A stretch of DNA of 64,000 nucleotides from Cutaneotrichosporon cavernicola (taxonomy: Eukaryota > Basidiomycota > Tremellomycetes > Trichosporonales > Trichosporonaceae), in NCBI RefSeq assembly GCF_030864355.1, contig NC_083394.1, positions 2,542,001 through 2,606,000 on the forward strand. The letters are read 5' to 3'. Both the position numbers and the translations under genes were made by a program. Each line of letters begins with the position of its first letter. Within the stretch, counting starts at the first letter, position 1. Of the stretch, positions 32,988-45,018 are shown one piece after another. Under the pieces are notes generated by a model. That model saw nothing but the letters and a program-made list of their open reading frames with translations. It was not told the DNA's origin and did no database searches.

Positions 32988-35900
32988 TCATAGAGAGAAG
33001 TTGGCAAGCTTGCGCAGAACGCCGCCCGTCTGCGAGCCTCCCGGTTCGACCAATCTGCTCCTCTCGTACAACCCCTGCAGAGTCAGTAGAGGTCACTTGG
33101 ATGACTGGTCTCATGACTGGTCGGGTCAACTCACATCCTCGCTGGAAATCACTGGGGTCGCCTCTATTAGCCGCCGGAAGCTGATGCTGACATTGCCTGG
33201 AACCATGCCGCCGCGCTCTTGGAACGTCGGGATGGCCATGAGAATGTCGCCAAAGCGCTGGAACTTGTCCCACTGCACCGCGCCGTCTGCCCGGCGATCT
33301 TCAGGCCGTGCTGCCTGCAGACGGCTCACGAGGCCGAGGATTGACGAGAGCAGCGGGATCGCCGTATGGTTGTACGAAGTATCCGCCTGCAGTGCCCGGC
33401 GGTAATGCCCGTACCCGTTTCGCGCGTCCATGAGCTTGAGGTGACTCTGGTAGTCGCGCATCAAGTGAGGCTCGAGGCGGACCAGCTGGTGCGTCTGGCC
33501 CAGACGGTGGATGGACGTCTCGCGTAACCCCGAGAGGACCGCGCACAGGCAGTCGTAGTTGTTCAGTTTGCGCAGCTGATGCGCAATCTTGACAAACACC
33601 TCGTACACCTTGGCACGGCCCTTCGGCTTTGGGTGTGCGAGGATCATCGTCGACACCCAACGCGATAGGTGGTTGAAAAAGTCAATCGACCGGCCCACTG
33701 GGTCATCGCGCTCCTTGCCAAAGTCGTGGCGGAAGACGTCGCGCGGCTAATGTTAGCTGTTTTGTCGCGGATTTAGCTTACCCTGATCGCTGCAAAGAGC
33801 TCCCACTGCATGAGAGTGAGCTCGAGTGCAAAGTGATGTGGCTCCATATGCATTAATGCGTTGATTGCGCTGGACCACTTGCGGTGCCCAGACTCGTCGT
33901 TCGAGTAGACCGACCGCGACTGCTCCGAGCTAGAGTCACCCGCGCGAGGCGGTATAGGGTCGAGGTCGACTGTTAAGCTCGCAGTTGACCTGCTGAACGT
34001 CGAGCCCGACTTCTCCTTCAGTGCCGTGGTGCTGTCGGTGGGGGGGAAGGGCGCTACCTCGTCCTCGAACAGGATTCCATCCTTTTCCACGACGAGCTCT
34101 AACGCTGCCGCAGTCTCGGGGGTCTGGATATTGGCCTCATTGAGGTTTGGTCGGCACGACCATGACTGGTCGAGGTCAACGACCTTGTCCAGACCCTGTT
34201 CGATGCTGACTAGGTCGACAGTGACGTGCGCGAGGAACGTGTACTTGAGCATGCAGCCAAGAGTTTTGCGAAACAGTGCCTGCGTCTCGGCGTCGACGAG
34301 GTCGCCAGGGTACTTGGTCGCCCAGTCCTTGAGCGCACCCGCGAGCTTCATTAAAGCCCATAGCCGGATGTCTCGCGAGACTGCGTATTGCTCGACCTCA
34401 ATGAAGCGCTCAAGGAGCTCAGTCATGAGCTCGCGCGGCTGGCAGAAGCGCCGGTACACGAGGAAGAATGTGTTGACAAACTGGTCATCTGAGGGTGGGT
34501 CAGTGCTGGCTGGTCGCTCGACTCACTCTCTGTAGAGACAATGGCCGTGAACAGGCGGTTGAAGAGCTCTTGCAAGGTGACATAGATGTCAGGTTCGGGC
34601 TTGGAACCGTCACGATCCAGCGAGGCCTGCGACGCCAGTGCGGCGGATGGGATGGCGGCTACGGCAGCAGCAGCTGCGACCGCTGCGCCGTTCACGCCTT
34701 CGGCAGGATTCAACACGCCACCGGCCCGCGTCGGCTCGGACTCGAGAGACCCCTCGGTGGAGGTAGCGGTTTCCCCCTCCATCATCCAGCCCAGACTGGA
34801 CGAGCTCGAGTGCTGATCGTCTGACGCTGAGCCTTTGCTCTGAGACACATGGTGTCCCTTCTGCCATGGCGCGTTCGCGCCCTCGGGCGATTCCCTTCTT
34901 CCTACCAGTTAGCAGGCGAATCCAAAGACCATGTGCGCTTACGGTTCATCTCTTCCAACTTGTAAAGTAGCCAGCGCAGGCCCGTCCGCATCTTGCCCTT
35001 GCCCTGCGACGTCGCCGTTGTGACCTCGATGAGGCCGACATTGTACGGGTGTCCGATCTGGTCACCGACATGAGCCTCAACCTCGAGTGTCTTGTCGGGG
35101 TCCGACTTGCACGCAAGGAGAACGGCAGGCATGCCGGGGCATAGCCGAGCTGGAGCCAGTCAGCGTCTGCCCAGACTTTCCGGGTCGGTCCAGTTGGTGC
35201 CCGACAACAATGGGAGGTACTCACCGAGAGCCTCGCTCAGACCTATGAGGGTCTCTGACCGTGTGGCATCATAACAGAGGATGACACCAGAGACAGGTGA
35301 TACATCTGCCGGCCAAATCGGGCCCGGACCACCAGAGAGGTCCAAGGCCACGAGGTTGAGCTCGACAAACTCGACCTTACAGTCGTGTGTGAGCTTGCCG
35401 CCCGCCTTGATCTCGGCAAAGCTCGACCGAACTATGCGTTAGGAACAGTGCGCCATAGTGTCAACAACAACGCTAGCACGCACCAATATGACCGTCCGGG
35501 GTGAACTTCTTGACCGGAAGCGAGCCACCCCACGTCTTCATGGCGCGTCTGATCACTGTCGACTTGCCGACACCGTCGTGTCCGATGACTGTGATGACAT
35601 AGGATGACTGTGGTCAGCACATAATGCGAGGTGGGAGGACCCACGTCACTTGAATCGTCTGTTGTCGTTGATGTTGAGGCGGAGACTTGTGGCGGTTGAG
35701 GGGAAGGTGGGATCGGGGAAGCCGGCATGGGGGAAGGGGGAATGGGGGATAGTGGTACAGTGGCCATTGATGGAGGGGTGGGAAAGCGGTTCGCTGACGG
35801 GAGCGGCTGGGGTAGTGGTGGGATTGCTGGCAATGCGCTGTAATCCCTCTTGACATCTGTCATTGCGGGGGACGCGGGGATGGGCTCGGAGGGGATTCTT

Positions 35901-36178
35901 GGTCGGGAACGCCGTGGGAGCGTGTTAAAGTCGGGTGCAGACGAGTCTTCGACTTTACGAGCAGCTGGGCCATCAATCATGGTCCAGCGTGCACGACGAA
36001 TTGCTTCTGCGTCACGCGACGCCACTTTGAGGCGGACGGATCGAAGGAGGCTGTTCGCCTCAGTCTCCTCCGGCGTGCAGTTTGGAGGGGGTTCAGCCTC
36101 GCGCACACTGGTGCCAACGTCGTGCACAGGCCCGTTGCGTCTTGTATGAGACAGTCCTGGAGGAAAGCTGGAAAACAT
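32988..36178 (-). CDS. RasGEF with N-terminal Ras-like G domain
   Basis: Probable guanine-nucleotide exchange factor for a Ras-type GTPase, 950 residues. Exons: 35645-36178, 35484-35607, 35225-35431, 34943-35149, 34527-34901, 33782-34488, 33135-33746, 32988-33074. A Pro-rich N-terminus precedes a P-loop GHDGVGKST (residues 187-195), then LDLSGGPG in the DxxG position and LACKSDPDK in the (N/T)KxD position. Those are marks of a small GTPase fold, although degenerate. The REM/RasGEF_N region includes FVNTFFLVYRRFCQPRELM, and the CDC25 catalytic domain runs from LELTLMQWELFAAIRPRDVF to NVSISFRRLIEATPVISSED. The canonical donor at 35224 (75-nt intron) was preferred over a 27-nt alternative that also keeps frame. 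Introns 33747-33781 and 35608-35644 are 35 and 37 nt. Confidence 0.87.
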
Positions 36179-38802
36179 GATCGAGCACAGCCGTTAAGAG
36201 CAAACTCCAAGGGGAAGGAGTAGAGATGAGAGAGTAGAGGTGGTCCAGGGGTTGTTGCACGACGAGATAGATGACAAGCGGCGGGTTGCGTTGGGTTTCG
36301 GCCTGCGCAATGAGCAAGTTGGGCCTTGGGAGCCGTTGTCGTGAAGAAGAGAGCAAGGTGGTAGGCTCGCACGCGAACCTGGCGTTTGGCGGCGCTCGAG
36401 GGGTTTGAGGGATATTGAGGGATATCAAGGGATGTTGAGGGATGTTGAGGGATGTCGAGGGATGGTTGAGTGATGTAAAGGAAAGCAAGGGGGTTTAAAC
36501 TTGGTGCAATCGCTTGAGAGCTTGAGAGTGACGAGGGGCCTGTGCGGCGCCGTCAAGGGCCGACCTGCGATGGGATGGGCCAACCTTTGAGGAAGGGCTA
36601 AGACATGTATCAGTATCACGAAACAACAAACAGCCCTGCGATTCCTGTGATACTTGCAACCTCTCTCGCCCCGAGCGGACGACTAATTCTCTTTGTTGGT
36701 ACAAACCTTTGGGCTTTTGGGGTTCACGACTAAAGGTGGCCGTCGAGGTTCATAGGCAAAGGACGGTGCGTGCGGCGACGCGCCGAATTACCGGGGTACG
36801 GGTACGGGGTGACGGTGAACTGGTATGTGGGATAAAGGGGGTGGGGGAATGAGGGTCGAGCGTGTGCGTCGTTTAGGGCCGTAATGCTAGTCGTTACTGC
36901 TTGATCCTTGAGACTGGGTGTTGTATTTTGAGCAAGAGATGAGATAAGAGATGGATGTGTTGCGACGTTGCGACGGATGATAAAAAGTCGAACAAGGTGG
37001 AGAGAATGAGAGAGTGAGGAACAGGGAGGCCTAGGGAGGGGCTTGCCACCATTACCTGGCCTAGTTTACGATCCCCACGCCTGGGTTGATGTTGGATGTA
37101 CTGGTAATACAAAGTGTATGTGTATTACTGTATTACATCCAGAGGGTGGGTTAGGCAGTAAACCCAAGGTCGAAGCAAGGTACAGATTGAGTGGGCTGGG
37201 CTGCGGGATGTGGGCTGTGGGCTGTAGGCTGTGGGGTGGCTGGAACTTTGGATACCGTTTTGGACCTAGGGTGTCAACTTGACAATTGACCGCTCACCGT
37301 CCCGGATGTTGCAGCACCTACTTTTAGCGCGTGGTGAGCGTGTTTCCGGGTCTTGATGTTAGTCATCAAGTTTAATGCAAAGACCAACAATGTACAATAC
37401 ATATAGGATTTTTGGGTGAGAGTAGAGTTGTGTATCCAGATCCAACTACATATTGCCAGGCACAGCTCTAGACTCTGACTTCCTCTTACACATCTCAACC
37501 CAGCTGGACCCAGACCCAGACCCAGACCCAGACCCAGACCGAGACCCAAACCCAAACCCAAACCCAGCTCAACCGCCCATGCATGTCACTCAATCACGAA
37601 TCACGCTCACAACTCTCGTTATCATCTCCTCAACACGCACATCACGACCTGACTTGTTCACATGACACGACAGATTACAGATCGCAACGCCTGGCGGGAA
37701 AACAAATCCGCATACCGCAAGGTCACTACCGTAACTTGCTTGACCCAGATCGCTGGATCGCATGCTCGAAGCGCTTTTTCATGTGCCAATCTACAGAGAT
37801 CGCGGTGGGTTGAGGATGTTTACCCGCCTGGCCAGGCCCGGTCCCGGTGCGGTGCAGAGACGGTGCGGCTGGGGTGGCCAAGCGGTGCGGAAGTCGCCGG
37901 CAGACGCGGCAGATAAGGTGATAGAGTTACTGCTGGGAGACGGGCGGGGAGCGCCACTGTGCCTTGAAAGAAAACTGGCTGGTCACTGCGTGACCGTGAC
38001 TGTCGGTGGCGCAGAGCCGACTGGCCAACGCCAACCACAAACGCGCGTCACGTCTTGAAGGGCTGGGCAAAGCGGACGACTGCAATTGACTTTGCCTTGG
38101 GCCGGGGGGGGGGGGCCTGGGTTACAGTAAAGATGTGACCGTGACGCGCCTGATCTTGGGCTGGCCACACTGCCATAAAGCACACTCAAGCTGGATAGAG
38201 CCTCCGAGACTGGTGATGAGCGTACGTACCCACGATGACTCTGGATGCGTCAAGAGCACATCGCCGACTCCAAGCAGGCAGGGGCAACTGGGTAACGGCA
38301 ACCACGCCGTGACAGGGTGGGCAGCACGGCGTTGAGGAATGACGAGGATTAGTGACGCGCAGAGAAAACGGCAGAACTGCATCGCTGTGACGAGCTTGGA
38401 GCACTTCTAAGCTTGCAACCCTCGGCCCTCGGCGGGTCTCTCGCGGGCGCCTCGCTTGTTGAGCCCCAGACGTTGCGAGGCAACCCTGCCTCGGTGATGT
38501 GTGACAAAGTCGAGCTTACTCTGCCCTTTGGATGCGGCCAAGCCTATAAGGGATAGTCCCTTGGCATCAGATGCATGCTGGTGAGCAGCGAGCTCGACTT
38601 GAGCGATAGCGACTGAGACTGAGACTACCAAAATGCAATGCAGCTGACGTCAACATTAATCAAGCCACCCCATGACGCGTCCCCATTTCAGAATTCAGAT
38701 CAGGTACGATTGACAGACACATGGCCGCCACTCACCCCTACTAACATCCCCGTTCAAGCTAACTCGCTCACTCATTCACATCTCCTCATCCACCAACTCA
38801 TT
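36179..38802. other. 2.6-kb gene-free region
   Basis: The longest stretch without a supportable gene. It separates the divergent RasGEF and S1/P1-nuclease genes. It contains GGGATGTTGA-type repeats (36414-36466), a C/A hexamer array (37507-37567) and an AT-richer part around 37340-37460. No tRNA, snoRNA or transposon ends were recognised on either strand. Confidence 0.5.
37507..37567 (+). repeat. CCCAGA/CCCAAA hexamer array
   Basis: About five tandem ACCCAG units, a GAGACC interruption, then about four ACCCAA units. It resembles telomere-like C-rich hexamers but is neither CCCTAA nor terminal. Confidence 0.85.
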
Positions 38803-40356
38803 ATGCTCGCATCCACTGCAGTCGCCCTCTTGGCGGCCGCCACCCCCGCCCTCGCATGGGGCGCTGCTGGTGAGTACCGTGCCACTGGTATTTGGAATGG
38901 ATGGATCGAGCGCTGCCTCTGGCGTGACTGCCCTGTCGCCGTTTGGGCTGTTTGACCTCAACTCGCGTCTTACCTCACTCCTTCCTCCTCGCACCACTCA
39001 CCCTGGTATCCATCACGTTTTCCTCTGTGCGGTCCGCTCCGCTCACTGCTCGCACTCACTGACCTCAGGCCATGAGATCGTCGCTACCATCGCCCAGATC
39101 CACCTCCACCCAGAAGTTCGCGACAAGCTCTGTGATATCCTCCCGCAGGCTGCGCATTGTCACCTCGCGCCAATCGCGGCTTGGGCCGACACGATCAGGC
39201 GCGGGTATCCCGGTACCGCTCAGATGCACTATGTTAACCGTGAGTCTTCGAGATGAATGTGGAGTGGTAGGCCGGATGGGCATCGCGACATATGTTGCCT
39301 TGGGCGGCGCGCGCTGCTCCCTGCTGCTTCATTCTCAGATTGTCGTATTCGCGTCATGTCTGTTCGACTTTGCCCCGTTGGGCCCGCCTCGCTAACGCCA
39401 GCCAAGGGCGACCATCCGGGCGACACCTGCACCTATGGCGAGCAGGGTTGGATCAACGAGGACGTCAACGTCTTGACAGCCATCATGAACAAGACCGAGG
39501 AGGTCCGTAACGGTGGCGGGTAGGCCCTCTTCTAGACCGCACTGACGCCAGTGACATCCCTCTCCGCTTCCTCGTCCACTTCCTCGGAGACGTGCACCAG
39601 CCGCTGCACCTGACCGGTCGCGACCGGGGTGGAAACCAGGCCATGTTCCGCTTTGAGGGCCGCGTCCGCAACCTCCATTCGACTTGGGACTCTGGAATTA
39701 TCCTGAAGAACATCCGCGAGCTGGGCAACTACACGGCCCCCGTGCCGAGCAAGCAGATCGAGAACGCGCTCCCGGGCGCCATCTTTGACCCGTACGTCCG
39801 CTGGATTGTGTGGGAGGGCATCCGCGAGTGGTGGCGTGATGACCTCGAGTCTTGGCTCGAGTGCCCCGCCGACGGCGACCCCTACCCGCACAGCGTGTAC
39901 GGCGCGCCTCCCTCTCCGAAGCGCGGTGTCATTAGCTCTCTCCTCCATGGTGCCGGAAACGCCGCCTCGCACGCTGCCGAGTTCCTCGGTCCCCTGTCTT
40001 GGATCGGCGACTACATCCTCGCCGAGGGTGACCACACTGGAAACCGCGACATCATGCTCGCCAACACTCCGCAGGCGCTCAAATTGGAGCACAGACAGTT
40101 CACTGGCCCCTCGTGCCCGTATACCTGGTCGAAGCCTATCCACGCGGTCAACTGCGAGTACGCGTGGCCCAAGGAGTACAACGGCACTGGACCGCTCATC
40201 GAGCTCGACACGCCCCAGTACCTCGGTAAGATCAAGGACGACAAGGTCATCGAGAGCCTGCTCGCCAAGGGCGGTCTGCGCCTCGCCAAGGTCCTCAACG
40301 AGGTTATTGGCGAGGGCAAGTACCCCGGACTGTATGTCAACTACCACGACGAGTAG
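38803..40356 (+). CDS. secreted S1/P1-type nuclease
   Basis: Zn-dependent single-strand nuclease/3'-nucleotidase, 386 residues, exons 38803-38869, 39069-39239, 39402-39519, 39552-40356. The signal peptide MLASTAVALLAAATPALA ends so that mature Trp1 begins WGAAGHEI, exactly as needed because the N-terminal Trp of S1/P1 nucleases ligates zinc. Further Zn-site motifs are LGDVHQPLHL, GGNQAMF and NLHSTWDSGI. N-glycosylation sites (NYT, NGT, NKT) agree with secretion. The first two introns are long (199 and 162 nt); the third is 32 nt (39520-39551). Phosphate scavenging is a usual role of secreted members; nothing upstream tells whether it is phosphate-regulated. Confidence 0.95.
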
Positions 40357-40623
40357 TGTTTTAGTGTATCTGTAGTTGTAGTTGGATAGCGTAGGATAGG
40401 ATGGGATAGGATGCAATGAATCCAGTCTTGTAAGCCACTTTGGTACCAATTGGTGGTGGGGTGACGCACTTGGAGGCGATTGGAGTGGAGGTGGAGGGGA
40501 GTCACGTGACATTCAATGACGGGCACAACTGGACGGTTCTAGAAATACCGGGGAGGTGACTGCTCGTTATCGTTTGTGTCCTCGTCATCATTCACCCCCA
40601 TTAGACCACTTGAAACCCCAACC

Positions 40624-42079
40624 ATGGCGGCGCCGACCCCTCTGACCGAGTACCAGCAGTCGTACCACTGGCGTGTGAGTCGTCTCAACACGCAACAACA
40701 CCCCTCCCCCTCCCCCTCCCCCTTCCCCTTTTCTGTTCCCCCATCTCCCCATCTGACAGCAGAACAAGAACTGCGGCCCGTGGGCACAGGAATGGGTCCG
40801 CCGCATCCTCCCCGCCATCAAGATTGAGGGCGACGGCAACACGGCCTCAGTCACGAGTGTAACCTCGGTTGAGGGAGACTGCGACCTCGGTCAGCGCAAG
40901 GGCAAGCTCCTGACTATCTACGACCTCCAAGTCTCTTCCAAGTGGACTGGCTCGGACGGGACCAACGAGTTCTCCGGCGAACTCAAGATCCCCGAGTTTA
41001 GCCACGAGACAATCGACGGCCTGTCCGACTACGTCTTTGACATTTCCATCGACCAGTCGAGTAAGGAGGCAGACGTTTTCAGGGCGTGGTTGAAGAACAA
41101 GTTGCCTGGCGCTCTGGAACCCAAGCTCAACGGATTCCGCGAGGACTTACTTAAGGCGCACGGGATTTTTGAGACCCCCGTTGGCTCTGGAACGTCCACC
41201 CCAGCCGCGTTCAAGCAGGGATACTCGCCCGCCCCACCGGGCGAGGCCCATGCAAAGGCCATTGCGGCGCAGAAGACCAAGGACGAGGCAGGTGAGAAGA
41301 GGGGCCTCAAGACCGTCACTGTCCAACTGAACGCGCAATTGCACGCCTCGGCTGCCGATCTTTGGAGCCTGCTCACCGACGCCCAGCGCGTTCCCATGTG
41401 GAGCCGCGCGCAAGCCGATATCACTCCAGAGGTCGGGAAGAAATACACCCTCTTCAACGGCAACGTCTCTGGCGCTATCATCGCTGTCGATGCGCCCAAC
41501 AAGTTGGTTCAGAGCTGGCAGACAAAGTCGCCCGGCTGGCCTTCTGGTAAACTTGTCCTCACAGAATATAAGCTGATCCCAGACCACCACGGTATCATGA
41601 CCATCACGCTCGACCAGGGGTCGGATTCTACAAAGGGTATGATTTCTTTAGATTGAGCTAAAAATCAAGTCACGTTCTCGCTCGACGGCGTGCCCGCCGA
41701 CAAGGAGGGCGATATCTCGCGCGCCCTCGACGCATTCTATATCCGGGGGTGAGTTGAAATGGTGGAGCGAGCTGACAGTAGATTGAAACAGATGGGGTTA
41801 GTGCTTTCGTCCAGTTTGCGCACATATGTGCGCGAGGTTAATTCGGCGGCTGCGCTGGCGAGTGCTGCCGATTCGTTTGCTGCACCTGTAAAGGCCACAA
41901 AAGCGACAAGGACGCGCAAGCGGGCAAAAGCGCAAACAGCTTCTGCTGGCAACGCTGGCGCTGGGCTACTAGCGCGCGTCACAACTCCTCAAGTGCTTGG
42001 GGCGGGCGCGGCGGTCGGCCTCACAGCCGTCTTTGTCGCGCTCGTCGTCGGAAGCCTCCGCCCTCCGTCTGTGAGCTGA
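40624..42079 (+). CDS. AHA1: Aha1-type Hsp90 co-chaperone with hydrophobic C-terminal tail
   Basis: Activator of Hsp90 ATPase, 433 residues. Exons: 40624-40674, 40763-41636, 41670-41748, 41782-42079. The N-terminal Aha1 domain starts YHWRNKNCGPWAQEWVRRIL; the C-terminal AHSA1/START-like domain includes LHASAADLWSLLTDAQRVPM, SGAIIAVD, and the ending YIRGLKQMGLVLSS. The last two introns are both 33 nt; the junction at 41748/41782 is fixed by IRGLKQMGL. After the normal domain end comes an Ala-rich basic linker (KATKATRTRKRAKAQ) and AAVGLTAVFVALVVGSL, a 17-20-residue hydrophobic stretch close to the stop, as in tail-anchored proteins. Canonical Aha1 is soluble and ends before this point, so the tail is unusual. 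Confidence 0.92.
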
Positions 42080-42907
42080 CGGCAGGCTCGGCACAATCCT
42101 CTAGAGATGGACGAATACCGCAGGTGTAGGTTAGAGGGCATGCATGTACAGTTGTCCCTGCTGTTGAGTGGGACGTGCTGCCACGGGACAAGTGGAAAGA
42201 GTCCGAGTTGAACTCGACATAGTTGGCAGAATACGGAACGGCGCTCGGATATCAGAAGGGGTGACGACGTGAGTCGGTGACCGGGTGGTAGATGAGTAGC
42301 TGGGCCGAATTATCCATGGGGACGCTTGAGAAGCGACGATGTTGGAGTCCGGAGAAGTAGGTGGTTCGGCAATGGGTCGGCGACGCTCTCTCTGGTCGAC
42401 GAAAGGGGGGGGGGTGTGTTGCTCCCGAGGATGATCACTCGCGCGATGTGGCCCTTGAGGAGGGCATGGGAAAGAAGTACAACGAAACAGTTGGGTTACA
42501 GTGAACGACGACGTTATGACGTCCATCCCAGCTTCGGCCCATTTTGCACTGATCTGACAACTGCTGGTCAGTACGGAACTGCCGTAAATTGAGCACCTGA
42601 TCAACTTGCCAAGCCCACAAGGTCTTAGTAAGAGATATGACATGTCCGCCTCGGTGACGCCACGTCTCGCTTCCGAGTCAGTTGCATTCCGCACTGTCGC
42701 GTGTTAATCTGTTACTCTTACCTTTGGCCTTTGACCTTCGGCACATTTACTGTTTTACTTGCAGCTTGCAGATTCCCGGCTCGGGTAGGAACCACTCAGT
42801 CGCCGAGTATGCCATGACAGTGTGACTGATAACATTCCACACCCCCCTGTTTCCACACATATCACATATAAGCTGCATTCAGCCGCATCCCACTGATTCC
42901 CATCCAA
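42080..42907. other. intergenic region, no gene seen
   Basis: 828 bp between AHA1 and the MDR dehydrogenase. A G run near 42406-42415 is the only simple feature. Open frames here lack any recognisable sequence. A TATAAG-like word sits about 40 bp before the dehydrogenase ATG (ACATATAAGC near 42864). Confidence 0.5.
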
Positions 42908-43968
42908 ATGCGCTCTCTCCTCCACACACGTACTCTCGCAACCCGCGCCCTACCCTGCAAAATGTCCACCGCCCCAGCCCGCGCCGTCATCCAGCCCGAC
43001 CCCGCCAAGTCGCTCCTCCAAGCCACCAGTCTCACTCTCCCTTCACCGGGAGTAGACGACTACCTGATCGCCATGCGGGGTACCGCTCCCTGTCTCGGCG
43101 AGCTGACTTGGGAATCCGCCTACCCCGAAATGTTCAGCAAACGCATCCACCGCGTCCCCGGAACAGAGGGTGCTGGCGTCGTCCTCGCCACGCCGGCGAA
43201 TGGGCAATTCAAAGTTGGCGATGCCGTCATGTTCCGCCTCGATGCCTGGCTGAGCGGCACGTTAAGGGACTACACGCTCGTTCCAGCGGCCAACGTTGCC
43301 CGTAAGCCGACCAGCCTGAGTTGGACCGAGGCGAGCGCTACGCCACTTTCGAGCTTGACTGCGTGGCAGGGATTGTTCGAGCATGGCGTCCTCGACGCTT
43401 CCTCCATTGGAGAAGCCAAGGATAAGGGCAAGAAGGTGCTAGTCACGGGGGCTAGTGGGAGTGTGGGGATGTGGGCGCTGCGTTTTGGCCACGCTGCCGG
43501 CGCTACCATGGTCGCACTCGGGAGCGGCGCCAAGGCTGCAGACATGAAGGCTGCCGGCGCGGCCGAGGTCATTGATTATCGTACCCAGAGCGTCGACGAT
43601 TGGGCGAAGAATAACTCCGTCGACCAGGTGCTCGACTGTACAGGCAAGGATACGGCCAAGGTCTGGAGCGCGCTCAAGGACGGAGGGCGGTTCCTGTCCA
43701 TGTGGTGAGTGAGCCTTAGAATGAGACTGAATTCAGCACCGACCCCTCCCAGAGCAAACCAGAAGGTAAGACCGCCGAGGTCGCCAAGTGGTACCTCGTC
43801 CAGCCGCGTGGCTCTGACCTCGCCCGCATCGCCGACCTCATCGACGCGAATGGTTGGCGCCCCATCATCGACAGCGTCGTGCCGTTCGAGTCGTTCCAGG
43901 CGGCATACGACAAGGTCGACGGCGGCAAGGCGGCTGGCAAGGTCGTTATCACCGTGTCGGACGAGTGA
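42908..43968 (+). CDS. medium-chain (zinc-type) alcohol dehydrogenase-like protein
   Basis: NAD(P)-dependent oxidoreductase of the MDR superfamily, 342 residues, exons 42908-43704 and 43737-43968 with a 32-nt intron. MRSLLHTRTLATRALPCK looks like a mitochondrial presequence; the next ATG (42962, MSTAPARAV) would give a cytosolic form. The GroES-like part contains VPGTEGAGVVLATP and VGDAVMFRL; the Rossmann motif is VLVTGASGSVGMWALRFG. The usual catalytic zinc ligands are not obvious, placing it nearer the quinone-oxidoreductase branch. Substrate unknown. Confidence 0.85.
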
Positions 43969-44143
43969 CCAGAGTGAGCGCGTAGGTGTTAGGTACAGCA
44001 GCTAGACGAGACGCTTGAGTAGAGTTGAACATGTGCCATCCCTCAGCAAGCCAGGAGGAAGTTGATGCCATGCGTATGCAATATGAGTAGTCTGTTTCTC
44101 CCCTCCATCTCGGCTCCACACCACAGCGTAGTACCCCGCTTCG

Positions 44144-45018
44144 CTAGGATATCCTGTACTCCTCGCCCGGTCGCAGTACCCGTCCCGCGCTCTTGCCCAC
44201 GCCGTTTGGGACCATACCAAACCGGTCGAAGGGGAGAACGACGGAGACGACGCGTCCGTCCAGCAACCCAAGGGGGACCTGGTGTCAGTTGGCGAGCAGA
44301 ATTCGAGCTGCGTCAAGGCGCGGGATGGGTCCAGAAGGAGGGAAAAAGAGTCTGTAGTACGCGACTCACCGGCCCGTACGTGTTCGAGTCGATTGTGCGG
44401 TACGTCGAGTCACCTTCGACCCAGCAGTGGCCAGCAGGGATAACGACAGGCCGCGGTGGTGAAGGAGGAAGGGGGTACACCTGTGGTCAGCAGGTGGAGA
44501 GGCAAGTGAACCCACTCTATCCCCTTCAAGCGCTACCACGCGCTTGACCATGAGCTTCTCGGGGTTCTGGGGGGACCTGGAGTCAGCTTGACCGGTGTGT
44601 CACGAGCTGCGACAACCACTTTCCACCCTCTCCCAAGCCGGCCCCGCCCATCTCTCCTGCGCTCCACGACAGGCTGGCTGGCTGAGTCCGCCTGTTTCCG
44701 CGCACGCTCTCGCACTCACCACAGCGTCACTATATCCCCCCGCCGCAGCTGTCCCAGACGTATACTCAAGCGGTCGAGGAGCAGCACGTCCTTCTTCAGC
44801 GGATGCTTGTGCAGATCAGGATTGAACACGGGCTGCATGCTCGCACCAGTGACCTTGGTCAGGCCCACGACGTGGCGCACAACGAAGACGCCGACGGGTA
44901 TCCAGGTGAGGACACCACTGGGATCAGCTTGGATCTCGAGCCACTCGCAGAAGGAGTTGAGGTTGAAGGTTACTCACACGGTCCATTGCACACCTGGGTT
45001 TCGAAAGAAACGCGACAT
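44144..45018 (-). CDS. IMP2: mitochondrial inner membrane protease subunit 2-like (S26 family)
   Basis: Signal-peptidase-type serine protease that matures intermembrane-space proteins, 181 residues. Exons: 44978-45018, 44720-44917, 44516-44576, 44370-44480, 44144-44278. Catalytic Ser lies in VTGASMQPVFNP and the general-base Lys in LMVKRVVALEGD; WVEGDSTYRTIDSNTYGP and GLLDGRVVSVVLP complete the S26 signature. The long N-terminal extension before Ser, VGVLTWIPVGVFVVRHVVG, is the membrane anchor, favouring Imp2 over Imp1. Intron 44481-44515 is 35 nt with a GTGGGT donor. It is divergent from the peroxin gene with 234 bp between starts. Confidence 0.88.

Noticed and set aside
35150..35200. 27-nt in-frame intron (GTCTGG...CCAG) in the RasGEF gene
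   Set aside because: A canonical GTGAGT donor at 35224 with a 75-nt intron reaches the same acceptor and joins the G-domain helix better.
37840..37930. GGGTGGCCAAGCGGT word resembling the 5' part of a tRNA-Ser/Leu
   Set aside because: No T arm (GGTTCRANYCC) follows at the required distance.
39532..40512. 326-codon open frame antisense to the S1/P1 nuclease
   Set aside because: Shadow of third-position GC bias; no protein-like features.
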